In this document: in pieces, positions 5,080 to 11,927 of the stretch
Layout: every line of letters starts with the position of its first letter
Position numbering within the stretch: the first letter of the stretch is position 1
Assembly (NCBI GenBank): GCA_015520395.1
Contig: WAQG01000064.1
Location: forward strand, 1 to 12,284
DNA: 12,284 bases
Reading direction: 5' to 3'
Source: Candidatus Geoarchaeota archaeon
GTDB lineage: Archaea; Thermoproteota; Thermoprotei; Gearchaeales; WAQG01
The notes under the pieces: generated by a model
Seen by the model: the letters and a program-made list of their open reading frames with translations, nothing else
What the model was told of the DNA's origin: nothing
The model's database searches: none
Translations under genes and position numbers: made by a program

Positions 5080-7778
5080 GCGAACCTTATGAGTTTTAAC
5101 CCATAGTAGATTAACACGCTCATAACAAGTATAAGCATTATAATGGTGGTCGAAGCTATGATGGCATCTACGTCCGTTAGGTAGATGGTTTTGGTTGCGG
5201 CTATGGTTTCGGTTTCAGTTACGATAACCGGCTCCTTAAGGAGGCCGACGCTTATGGTTGTATGCCCCTTACACTCTCTAAACCAGGGGGAATCTTTGAA
5301 GATGGCCGTTACATGCACTGTGCCGTTTCTTACGGGCCATAAGGTTAGGGAGAGTCGATCGGTCCTTATCTCTTCCTCGTAGACGAGGGCTCCATCCATG
5401 TAGACATACAGCACTCCTGACAAGGGGGCTGGCATACTTCTATTTAGCACCACCTTTAATTTGAGGGGTTTGCCAAGGACGGCCTTCTTGGACTCAATTA
5501 AAACATCTAGAGTCAGGTTAAACCACTCATATCTATAGGTAAATGCAGCCCGCTCCAGCCCGTCCCTAACGGAGTAACCCATTGTTGCTATGCATTTCGG
5601 GCATTCCAGCGGCGTTATCTCGACAGTAAAGTTGCTTGCCTCGACCACCCCGTCTTTCAGGACGGTTCTGTAAAGAAGCTTAAATGTCGTAGATCCACTT
5701 GGCCCGTCGACTCCCATATCTGTAAGCCTAGACTTTATTCTAGCTCTAAACGGGAGAGGCGAGGCGTCAGGTCTAAAGACAGCTAAACTAACGTTCCTAT
5801 AGAAATCCATCCTTCCACCCCTCACCACATAGCTGTCAACAATGGAATCTACCACCTCTACGCGACCCGACACAACCATGACGTTCTTCACTCTGGTTTT
5901 CAGGATACCTATACTCCCCGTCTCCCTGCAAACGATGGTGCCTATCCTCGAACCCCTGGCCGTCAACCTCGCCATCCCGTCAACAGCTATCGAGCCAACA
6001 GTAGAATTGTCGATGTTCGCCACGCCTCCATCCCTAACTGCCAGTGACTCTATCTGGGAGTCTCTGACGGCTATTTTCGAGGAATTGTATAGTTCAACTC
6101 TCCTTAATAAGGAGCCTGCAACCCGAGCTTCTGTGAAGCCCATAAGCTCGATCTCGAAAGCTTCGATTACAACGCTCTTTAAAAGGAAGCTGGGTGTCTG
6201 ATCACCGCCAACAAAAGTTGTTACATTTCCGGGAGCAACGTCCCGAAACACCACCTCACCCCCACCAACCGTAAAGATGCTCAGCAAGAGGGCCCTTATC
6301 TCACCTTTAAACGCTATAAGTGATGCTCGCCCCTCTAAAACGACCTTTCCAATCGCTCCGCCCTTTAAGTAGGCATATGAGCTATCCCTAAGTATTATGG
6401 TGGATGCATTTGAGTCCTCTAAGAGAAGCTTGGATAAGCCCTCCAGCTGGACGACCCGTAGGGAGCTAACATAAACCTTCATGTCGGATGAGCCATTAAG
6501 CAGGATTTCATCGACCTTCGCCAAACTCATTTCGATCTTTGACACACCATCTAGAACAATCCTGTCTAGGCTTGAGTTCTCGACGTGGAGCTCCGTATTT
6601 ACACATAACACAGACCAATTACCGACCATGACTCCGTAGAGATGTAGATCTGGGGCAAAGCCCCCAAGGATTCTGAAGCCCCTTCTCAGGCTCCAGTCCT
6701 CATAAACGCCTGGCTTAACCCCACTAAGGCGGGCCGTCGAGTTCTCCAACTGGACTGTGAGTGCCCCGCTGATCGACGAGTTAAAGATCCTTACGGCAGA
6801 GTCCACGTCGACCAGAAGGTTGCTTAGAGAGGAGTTATTGATGAAGATGCGTCCGGGCCCGCTAATCGAAGCATTTATCAAGTTTAACCTGTAGAGCGTT
6901 ACCGTCGAGTTTTCAGACAGCTGGGAGCTGAGGATCGAGACGTCTGAGTCTACTATAGTCGCGTTCAGGTTGCCGAGAAGTATCAGAACATCCACAGCCG
7001 AGCCGCTCATGCTCATGTTTAGGGATGCTGCGGTGAGCTTCTGGATCATGGAGTCTATAATTACTGTTCTGGATCGGTTGAGGGTTGCGAGGGTGACGGT
7101 GATGTTTGAGAGCGTTAAGTTGCCATTAAAGGAGAATAACTGTTCAATCCAAGAATCGTAAATCCCGATTGTGGAGGTGTGGTTGGTCCAGAGATACTTG
7201 ATTCTCGATGCATAGATCTCTAGGGATGGCGCTTTCTCAACTTGAAGCTCCCCTACATTCGAGTTGTTAACCTCAGCTATAGCGTTTCCCGATAGCCTAA
7301 CCTCGTATAGGGTGGAGCTATGGGCTTGGATTAGCGGTCTTCCGGATGCATCGAGGCTTGCTATCGTAGAGTTTAGTGAAATTACTGTTGCCTCACCAAG
7401 CAGCTTAACAGGGGTTGATATAGTCGAGTTGTCAAGAAATATCTTGCTCCTCATCCTCGCCTCCAGGGTTCCATCTTCAAGAATGATGGTGGAATTAACA
7501 GCAACGATCTTCGGTCTCCCCACGGTTCCGCTGTTATCAAGCAGTATCACGCGGTTCCGTCCAACAAGCCGTAGAGTTGAGTTCCTTAGGATCAAAACGG
7601 CGTTGTCGCTCATGTATATGCTTCCATTAATCTCCAAAATTTTGTTCTCAACGACCATTTCCTGGTTGCCTTCTAAATATATGTCGCCGCCCCGGGCGGG
7701 GCTAATCGGCGGTAAGCTAATAGCGAAGATCTGAGACGCTAAAACTATGATCGCCAAAATTACTGTGAGACACCTCAA
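5076..7778 (-). CDS. Secreted, membrane-anchored beta-helix surface protein, heavily sequon-bearing
   Basis: A 900-residue protein I cannot assign to a named family. Residues 1-19 look like a signal peptide (cleavage likely after IFA). Residues about 40-660 are short repeats of 17-20 residues with alternating beta pattern and a recurrent [ND]-S-x-[IVL] turn, as in right-handed parallel beta-helices; five very regular rungs run from 568 to 655. Residues about 670-850 form a separate all-beta region, probably immunoglobulin-like, with CPKC (726-729) and C836. A Thr-rich linker (853-868), a membrane helix (about 872-893) and a short basic tail follow, so most of the protein faces outside. About 30 N-x-S/T sequons are present, mostly in the helix. 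TTG start preceded by GGGTG seven bases upstream. It lies 24 bases after the DmrX-like gene and probably shares its transcript. Likely roles are cell-surface stalk, adhesin or carbohydrate contact; none is shown. Confidence 0.8.
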   Translation of the reverse strand: MRCLTVILAIIVLASQIFAISLPPISPARGGDIYLEGNQEMVVENKILEINGSIYMSDNAVLILRNSTLRLVGRNRVILLDNSGTVGRPKIVAVNSTIILEDGTLEARMRSKIFLDNSTISTPVKLLGEATVISLNSTIASLDASGRPLIQAHSSTLYEVRLSGNAIAEVNNSNVGELQVEKAPSLEIYASRIKYLWTNHTSTIGIYDSWIEQLFSFNGNLTLSNITVTLATLNRSRTVIIDSMIQKLTAASLNMSMSGSAVDVLILLGNLNATIVDSDVSILSSQLSENSTVTLYRLNLINASISGPGRIFINNSSLSNLLVDVDSAVRIFNSSISGALTVQLENSTARLSGVKPGVYEDWSLRRGFRILGGFAPDLHLYGVMVGNWSVLCVNTELHVENSSLDRIVLDGVSKIEMSLAKVDEILLNGSSDMKVYVSSLRVVQLEGLSKLLLEDSNASTIILRDSSYAYLKGGAIGKVVLEGRASLIAFKGEIRALLLSIFTVGGGEVVFRDVAPGNVTTFVGGDQTPSFLLKSVVIEAFEIELMGFTEARVAGSLLRRVELYNSSKIAVRDSQIESLAVRDGGVANIDNSTVGSIAVDGMARLTARGSRIGTIVCRETGSIGILKTRVKNVMVVSGRVEVVDSIVDSYVVRGGRMDFYRNVSLAVFRPDASPLPFRARIKSRLTDMGVDGPSGSTTFKLLYRTVLKDGVVEASNFTVEITPLECPKCIATMGYSVRDGLERAAFTYRYEWFNLTLDVLIESKKAVLGKPLKLKVVLNRSMPAPLSGVLYVYMDGALVYEEEIRTDRLSLTLWPVRNGTVHVTAIFKDSPWFRECKGHTTISVGLLKEPVIVTETETIAATKTIYLTDVDAIIASTTIIMLILVMSVLIYYGLKLIRFA

Positions 7779-7802
7779 TTTACTGCACCCTTCATTAATC
7801 GT

Positions 7803-8534
7803 TTAATGGGAGGTGCTTTTAAGTCTGGCTAACTCTTTGAGGGTTAAGTATGCCTCGTATGGCTTCCCCACAATGTTTACGCCCTCCATGCCCCTTAGTA
7901 ATTCCAGGTTTCTCAGATCGATTTCTCTGGGGGCCACCCTTGCGAGGGACCAGCATTTCACCGCCCCATAGGGGCAGACAGCGGTGCATATCTCACAACC
8001 TCTACACCTATTTAGGTCGATTAGAGCCTTACGGTCCCTCATCCGGATGGCTCTGGCAGGACAGACATTTATACAGAGCCCACACCCGGTGCATGCCTCC
8101 TCCTCAACCATGCATGGAAGCTCGGTTTCCGTAGCCCCGATCTCTGTGGGCATAACTATTATTGGGATCCCGGACTTCTGGGCCATCGCGAACGAGGTCG
8201 TAACGATGTTGTCTGCGATCCCATGGGCTATCTTTGCAACCGTGTTCCCCGAGGCTGGGGCTATGAGCAATGCGTCGTAGCGCCCCATCATCAGCCTGCC
8301 TGCCACAGGGTAGCCCGTAGGATTATCCTCGAAAACCTCCTCATACCTGCCTCCACCGGCTATGAGGGGCATCTTGTCCAGCACACCATAGATCCTTGCA
8401 ACCTCCCTGCCCGCCCTTGACAGCACGACGGTGAAGGAGAAGTCCTCCTCCCTCTTCAGCCCGTATAGGAGCCAGAACAGCTTTCTAAGCCCATGCCCGG
8501 CTCCAGTTATAGCCCAGACTACCCTAAACCCCAC
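7803..8534 (-). CDS. dmrX: DmrX/MJ0208-like flavoprotein-ferredoxin (dihydromethanopterin reductase-like)
   Basis: Predicted cytoplasmic redox protein of 243 residues. Residues 1-135 have the flavin-binding flavoprotein fold shared with Dfp and UbiX (ITGAGHGLRK at 9-18; APASGNTVAK at 92-101, then HGIADN). Residues 146-192 form a bacterial-type ferredoxin domain with C148/C151/C154/C158 and C177/C180/C183/C187, enough for two [4Fe-4S] clusters. This fusion is that of archaeal DmrX, which reduces dihydromethanopterin to the tetrahydro form, and of the related MJ0208 archaeoflavoproteins. Its position directly after mptE supports a pterin role. An archaeoflavoprotein electron carrier with another partner is the alternative, so the symbol is tentative. 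GTG start; AGGTG lies seven bases upstream inside the end of mptE, and the 16-base overlap suggests coupled translation. Confidence 0.85.
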   Translation of the reverse strand: MGFRVVWAITGAGHGLRKLFWLLYGLKREEDFSFTVVLSRAGREVARIYGVLDKMPLIAGGGRYEEVFEDNPTGYPVAGRLMMGRYDALLIAPASGNTVAKIAHGIADNIVTTSFAMAQKSGIPIIVMPTEIGATETELPCMVEEEACTGCGLCINVCPARAIRMRDRKALIDLNRCRGCEICTAVCPYGAVKCWSLARVAPREIDLRNLELLRGMEGVNIVGKPYEAYLTLKELARLKSTSH

Positions 8535-9226
8535 CTCACCACACCTGGGTAAAGCTCCATCGCAACCTTCACCATAAACTCGGCTATCACAAGCTTTAGT
8601 CTCTTCCTACCGACCGCCACCACCGCCCCATCATAGTGGGGCTTCGAAGCCCACCCCACAGTTCCGTCGAAGCTCCACCCAACCAGCCTCACCGATCTTG
8701 GGGAGAACCTCAAGGCTGTGAAGAGCGCCCTGTCCCCATCCGTAAAGCCCCCATAAACCCTGAGGGGCGGGGGAGGGGCGACCTGACAGGTTCCTATCAG
8801 GGACCCCTTAAAGAGGGTGAGGCTCGCCTCCAGGGTATCGATGTTATCTCCATGCGCATGGATCAACAGGATCGATCCATATTGATTGTTGGCCCGTATC
8901 TGATCCTCTATGCGGCCGTCCAGATCCGTAACTATGACATGGGGGACAAGCCCCCTCCTAAGCAGGGCCGTCGTTGCGCCGTCCGCCGCAACGATGACAA
9001 GCTCTCTCAATCTCTCATCCTCGATCTCTGAATCAAGGTTTGGTCCCGCCCCAACTACTGCGACGTCGGCTCCATTTACAAGCTCCCTCAACCTCCCCTC
9101 AGCAACATCCACCGTGCGTGGGGTTAGTTTTGATGCCAGAAGATGGGCGGCCTTAATGTCCCTCTCAAGGCTAAAGCCGAAGAGGCTCCTCACCCACTCG
9201 TAGAAGGAGAACCAGTCGATCATCAT
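8519..9226 (-). CDS. mptE: 6-hydroxymethyl-7,8-dihydropterin pyrophosphokinase, MptE type
   Basis: Activates 6-hydroxymethyl-7,8-dihydropterin by transferring pyrophosphate from ATP, a step in tetrahydromethanopterin (or archaeal folate) synthesis; it replaces bacterial FolK in archaea. The 235-residue protein has the DUF115 signatures in order: VVGAGPNLDSEI (57-68), ADGATTALL (81-89), VTDLDG (99-104), HAHGDN (123-128), GGFTDGDRA (159-167) and LVGWSFDG (181-188). The aspartates of VTDLDG and TDGD are the likely Mg/ATP-binding acids. Length and motif spacing fit a complete enzyme. ATG start (a second ATG follows at once) with CTATATA (complement of 9250-9256) about 27 bases upstream, so leaderless. 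It heads the leftward unit with the DmrX-like gene and faces away from the DUF447 gene. Confidence 0.93.
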   Translation of the reverse strand: MMIDWFSFYEWVRSLFGFSLERDIKAAHLLASKLTPRTVDVAEGRLRELVNGADVAVVGAGPNLDSEIEDERLRELVIVAADGATTALLRRGLVPHVIVTDLDGRIEDQIRANNQYGSILLIHAHGDNIDTLEASLTLFKGSLIGTCQVAPPPPLRVYGGFTDGDRALFTALRFSPRSVRLVGWSFDGTVGWASKPHYDGAVVAVGRKRLKLVIAEFMVKVAMELYPGVVRWGLG

Positions 9227-9230
9227 TGTC

Positions 9231-9240
9231 GATTTAAATG
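9231..9240 (+). promoter_or_regulatory. TATA-like element for the DUF447 gene
   Basis: GATTTAAATG, with its centre about 25 bases before 9260. Transcription would start near GTG9257 or just before ATG9266, and the later ATG fits better. The element lies between mptE and its own TATA box. Confidence 0.4.
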
Positions 9241-9249
9241 TAACGATGG

Positions 9250-9256
9250 TATATAG
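9250..9256 (-). promoter_or_regulatory. TATA box of mptE
   Basis: CTATATA on the minus strand, centred about 27 bases before the A of the mptE ATG (9226), a standard leaderless arrangement. Confidence 0.55.
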
Positions 9257-9895
9257 GTGTTGGTTATGAGGCTCCTTGAGAGGCTCGGTTTATCAAGCCA
9301 AACATACTCAGAAGTGATAATGATCACGGAGATAGGTCAGGGCAGATACAATGCGGCTCCCGTCGGGGTTAGGCTAGTTGGGGAGCTTTTAGTCCTAAGG
9401 CTTTTCAGGGAGTCCCTAAGCTATGCCCTGCTTAAAAGGTCTGGGAGATGCACCCTCAGCCTGGCATGGAGTCCAGATATCTTCTACAGATCGGTCATGA
9501 ACCTGCCCATTCCAGTCAGAACCCCAAGCGGCTTCACTATGCCCATTGTCGAGGGCTGCGATGCTGCGGTGGAGGCCGAGGTCGTTGAGGTGGTTGAGGG
9601 CGACCCGGCCACCTTCCTATTAAAGCCCTTGAAAACCGTGGTTTTCAGGAGAATGCCAAGGGCGTTTAACCGGGCGGTTCCTGCAATAATCGAGGCCCTG
9701 GTTCACTATACGAGAATACCGGTGTACTGCAGGATGGGGCTGGGGGAAAAGCTGCATGAGGCGATCAACCGGATAAAGTATTGCGTCGATGCCGTTCTTC
9801 ATTCAACCAGGGATCCCGTCATGAGGGGGATAGCACTAGAAATACTAAAGCACTCGATAGCCCTCGCGGATCTATGTCGGGTTACTCCTCCCTAG
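9257..9895 (+). CDS. DUF447 family protein (putative FMN-binding split barrel)
   Basis: A 212-residue protein matching what I know of archaeal DUF447: an N-terminal strand pair EVIMITEIGQGRYNAAPVGV (19-38), then LVLRLFRESLSYALL (45-59) and CTLSLAWSPDIFYRS (65-79). This resembles flavin-reductase-like split barrels in which the NAAP..GV stretch lines an FMN site. The second half (about 130-208) is mostly helical. No enzyme activity is known to me for the family. Homologues are associated with tetrahydromethanopterin genes in archaea and some methylotrophic bacteria (from memory), which fits its position divergent from mptE. GTG9257 gives MLVM; ATG9266 is an equally good start and better matches the promoter distance. 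The 3' end overlaps the convergent HARP-like gene by 14 bases. Confidence 0.75.
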   Translation: MLVMRLLERLGLSSQTYSEVIMITEIGQGRYNAAPVGVRLVGELLVLRLFRESLSYALLKRSGRCTLSLAWSPDIFYRSVMNLPIPVRTPSGFTMPIVEGCDAAVEAEVVEVVEGDPATFLLKPLKTVVFRRMPRAFNRAVPAIIEALVHYTRIPVYCRMGLGEKLHEAINRIKYCVDAVLHSTRDPVMRGIALEILKHSIALADLCRVTPP

Positions 9896-10226
9896 GAGGC
9901 AGGAGGCGGGCCCTCGCATACTCCCTCTGCCCGGTTAGGAGGCGGCACAGCTCCGTAAGGCTGACGACAAGCACCTCTCCACTTGGGAGCCAGGCAACCA
10001 CGGATCTCTTACCACGCCTTCGAAGATAAACGACTTGACCCCTCTCTGGAACCTTTATTCCAAGCTTCTCGCTAAGCCTCCTCGCGGCCTCCTCGGGGAA
10101 AACCCAAGCCCTAGCCTCCGGATCCCACCTTCCCCCAAGCTCCTTCATCAGCTTAATGGTGTTTGGGTCGTACTTGGTCTCCACATATATCTTGCCAGCC
10201 TGCACCCTAACAGACCTGACTGACAT
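9882..10226 (-). CDS. Small basic protein with a HARP-like motif
   Basis: A protein of 114 residues when started at ATG10226; a TTG at 10247 would add seven. The first half carries KIYVETKYDPNT, then IKLMKELGGRWDPEARAWVF: strand, helix, then a G-x-x-W-D-x-x-x-x-x-W turn. That layout resembles the HARP domain of SMARCAL1-type annealing helicases and similar short domains, where the motif reads roughly I..LK..GAR.D...K.W. The second half (GQVVYLRRRGKRSVVAW and onward) is a basic beta stretch followed by a short helix. A nucleic-acid-binding role is a reasonable guess but unproven. ATG10226 is favoured because the TTTTAAA element (10253-10259) is about 30 bases upstream, giving a near-leaderless mRNA; from that box the TTG would be upstream of the transcription start. 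Confidence 0.65.
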   Translation of the reverse strand: MSVRSVRVQAGKIYVETKYDPNTIKLMKELGGRWDPEARAWVFPEEAARRLSEKLGIKVPERGQVVYLRRRGKRSVVAWLPSGEVLVVSLTELCRLLTGQREYARARLLPPREE

Positions 10227-10252
10227 CCCAATAGAAATATAATCCAAATTGC

Positions 10253-10259
10253 TTTTAAA
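10253..10259. promoter_or_regulatory. TTTTAAA element possibly shared by two divergent genes
   Basis: TTTTAAA read rightwards, TTTAAAA read leftwards. Leftwards it sits about 30 bases from ATG10226 of the HARP-like gene. Rightwards it would start transcription near 10282, leaving a leader of about 30 bases that contains the ribosome site of the dipeptidase gene. A second candidate for the dipeptidase is CTTAAAT (10284-10290), which would give a leaderless transcript. Confidence 0.4.
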
Positions 10260-10299
10260 CCCGAATAATCACGTAATGTCAGACTTAAATTGTCAGCCC

Positions 10300-10305
10300 G
10301 AGGTG
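10300..10305 (+). promoter_or_regulatory. Ribosome-binding site fixing the TTG start of the dipeptidase
   Basis: GAGGTG matches the archaeal anti-Shine-Dalgarno core exactly and lies seven bases before TTG10313. A second start, ATG10337, has AGGAG (10328-10332) four bases ahead, so internal initiation cannot be excluded. Confidence 0.55.
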
Positions 10306-10312
10306 TGTTGGT

Positions 10313-11401
10313 TTGAGGAGGATTTATAGGAGAAGGATGGGAAAGCTGCTCGACCTCATGGAGGGGATGGAGCTTGACGCCATAGTAGGTGTAAGACCCC
10401 CAACTGTGCAGTATTTCACGGGGTGCCGCACGGTAGGCTGCCCCCCGAGAACTCTGTACTTCACAGCCTTTAACAATGGGGAGCTTGAGATACTTGCCCC
10501 AAGGCTCGAGGTAAACCAGGCGAGGGAGGAGGCTGCCCTAGGAGTTATTGTTGAGGTTCCCCGTGGCGTAAGTTGGCTTAAGGCCCTCGCCGAGAGGCTG
10601 GAGAAGAGGGGTGTCTCCAGGGTGGGGATCGAGCTCTCCGGAATCCCCCACAACGCCTACAAACACCTGAGCGCTGGGAATGAGATAGCGGTTGAGGACG
10701 TGTCCGAAGCCCTGGCTTCGTTGAGGGCCGTTAAATCGCCGGAGGAAATCAGGATTATAAGGAGGGCTGTCAGGATAGCGGAGGAGGGCCTTGAGGCGGC
10801 TAGAAGAAACGTGAGGCCTGGGTCGAGGGAGAGGCTTGTGGCCCGGAGGGCTATTTACAGGATGATGGCGCGGGGAGCCGAGTGGGTCTCCTTCGAAATA
10901 CTGGTCGCATCTGGCCCGAGAGCCGCATATTCCCATGGAGCCGCCACAAACAGGAAGATTGGGGAGGGGGAGCCCGTCATCGTCGATCTGGGAGCCAGGG
11001 TGGAGGGATACCACTCGGACCTAACAAGGACGTTTATAGCTGGCAGCAATGAGAAGTTTAGGGAGATACTTGGCATCCTTGATGAGGCCATAGAAGCTGC
11101 CCTAAGAATGGTAAGGCCCGGCGTTCCCGCCTCTGAGGTGGATAAGGCAGCAAGGGATGTGATAAGGGAGTATGGGTGTGGCGACTACTTTACCCATGGG
11201 CTAGGGCATGGGATAGGCCTGGAAATCCACGAAAAACCCCTCTTAAGGCCCGGCTCAAAGGAGGAGTTAAAAGAAGGCAACGTGTTCACCATCGAGCCAG
11301 GGATATACATACCAGGGCTTGGGGGCGCCAGGATAGAGGAGGATGTTGCAGTAACAGGGACAGGACATCTTAAACTTTCAGAGTATCCCAGAATACCTTG
11401 A
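10313..11401 (+). CDS. pepQ: Xaa-Pro dipeptidase (M24B metallopeptidase)
   Basis: Cytoplasmic metalloenzyme that cleaves Xaa-Pro dipeptides in the last stage of peptide breakdown. Of 362 residues, 1-130 form the creatinase-like N-domain and about 145-360 the pita-bread catalytic domain. All five metal ligands are in place: D225 and D236 (VDLGARVEGYHSDLTRTF), H299 (HGLGHGIGL), E328 (TIEPGIY) and E342 (ARIEEDV). H306 in EIHE is the usual second-shell His. Length is close to archaeal prolidases (about 350), and aminopeptidase P activity is the main alternative. The TTG start has an exact ribosome site; the first eight residues are very basic (MRRIYRRR) and may be extra if ATG10337 is used. It stands alone, about 130 bases before the eS8 gene. 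Confidence 0.92.
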   Translation: MRRIYRRRMGKLLDLMEGMELDAIVGVRPPTVQYFTGCRTVGCPPRTLYFTAFNNGELEILAPRLEVNQAREEAALGVIVEVPRGVSWLKALAERLEKRGVSRVGIELSGIPHNAYKHLSAGNEIAVEDVSEALASLRAVKSPEEIRIIRRAVRIAEEGLEAARRNVRPGSRERLVARRAIYRMMARGAEWVSFEILVASGPRAAYSHGAATNRKIGEGEPVIVDLGARVEGYHSDLTRTFIAGSNEKFREILGILDEAIEAALRMVRPGVPASEVDKAARDVIREYGCGDYFTHGLGHGIGLEIHEKPLLRPGSKEELKEGNVFTIEPGIYIPGLGGARIEEDVAVTGTGHLKLSEYPRIP

Positions 11402-11494
11402 ATCACGCTGAGATAAATCGCCTTAAATAAGCCTCCAAGTTTTAACCCGGTTGGCCATCTCCTGCCATAGTGATGAAGGGCTGTTGGCCTAATG

Positions 11495-11501
11495 TTTTTA
11501 T
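11495..11501 (+). promoter_or_regulatory. TATA box of the eS8-SRP19 operon
   Basis: TTTTTAT centred about 31 bases before ATG11529. Transcription would start near 11524, downstream of the GTG at 11520, which supports ATG11529 as the true start. Confidence 0.6.
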
Positions 11502-11528
11502 CTTCGGTTACCGTGATACGTGTGGGCC

Positions 11529-11927
11529 ATGGGAGTCTGGCACGGCAATGATCTAGTGAAGCCTTCGGGCGGCCGGAAGGAGTCTAGCCGTAAGAAGCGG
11601 AAGTACGAGATGGGCCGTCCTCCTACGGAGACGATATTGGGTAAGGAGAGGGTCTTGAAGAGGGTCAGGACGAAGGGCGGGGGAATTAAACTTAGGCTCA
11701 GGGTCGCAGTTGAGGCGAATGTCTCTGACCCCAGAACCGGAAAGACTGTTAAGGTTCCGATAATTTCAGTTGAGAAGAACCCAGCCTCGGTAGACTATAA
11801 CCGTAGAGGCGTTATAACGAAGGGGGCTATCATCAGAACAAGCCTGGGGCTCGCCAAGGTTACCTCAAGGCCGGGTCAGAATGGCGTTGTCAACGCTGTA
11901 TTAGTCAAGCCAGCTGAGAGGCGATGA
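11529..11927 (+). CDS. rps8e: 30S ribosomal protein S8e (eS8)
   Basis: Archaeal/eukaryotic-type small-subunit ribosomal protein, absent from bacteria. The 132-residue product begins with the family's MGVWHGNDLVKPSGG, followed by the basic segment RKKRKYEMG. Later signatures are EANVSDPRTGKTVKV, NPASVDYNRRGVITKGAII and the C-terminal TSRPGQNGVVNAVLV. The arginine/lysine-rich N-terminus contacts 16S rRNA in known ribosomes. A GTG nine bases upstream would add MWA; it is rejected because the family start is MGVW-like and the GTG precedes the predicted transcription start. It is the first gene of a two-gene unit: its TGA overlaps the ATG of srp19 (ATGA, 11924-11927). Confidence 0.95.
   Translation: MGVWHGNDLVKPSGGRKESSRKKRKYEMGRPPTETILGKERVLKRVRTKGGGIKLRLRVAVEANVSDPRTGKTVKVPIISVEKNPASVDYNRRGVITKGAIIRTSLGLAKVTSRPGQNGVVNAVLVKPAERR

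Noticed and set aside
5840..6200. Repetitive DNA or a CRISPR-like array within the beta-helix gene
   Set aside because: The periodicity is at the protein level (17-20 residues) with diverged nucleotides; there are no identical direct repeats with unique spacers.
7264..7734. Plus-strand open frame of 156 codons opposite the beta-helix gene
   Set aside because: It is antisense to a gene with a coherent signal peptide, repeats and membrane anchor. Its Ser/Leu-rich composition is what the complement of an Asn/Ser/Ile-rich repeat protein produces.
8042..8100. Stand-alone ferredoxin gene
   Set aside because: The two CxxCxxCxxxCP motifs are in the same uninterrupted frame as the flavoprotein domain, so this is one fused protein.
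9219..9226. Complement ATGATGA that looks like a C box at the mptE start
   Set aside because: It is simply the tandem ATG ATG start of mptE, and no partnering D box is nearby.
10538..11014. Minus-strand open frame of 158 codons inside the dipeptidase gene
   Set aside because: It has no recognisable motifs and is Pro/His/Gly-rich as expected for a shadow frame; the sense strand encodes an intact M24 peptidase.
11470..11476. GTGATGA resembling a C box of a C/D guide RNA upstream of the eS8 gene
   Set aside because: No D box (CTGA) or second C'/D' pair lies at usable spacing before the eS8 promoter and start.
11520..11528. GTG start adding three residues to eS8
   Set aside because: The family begins at the MGVWHGNDL methionine, and the TATA box places transcription start downstream of this GTG.
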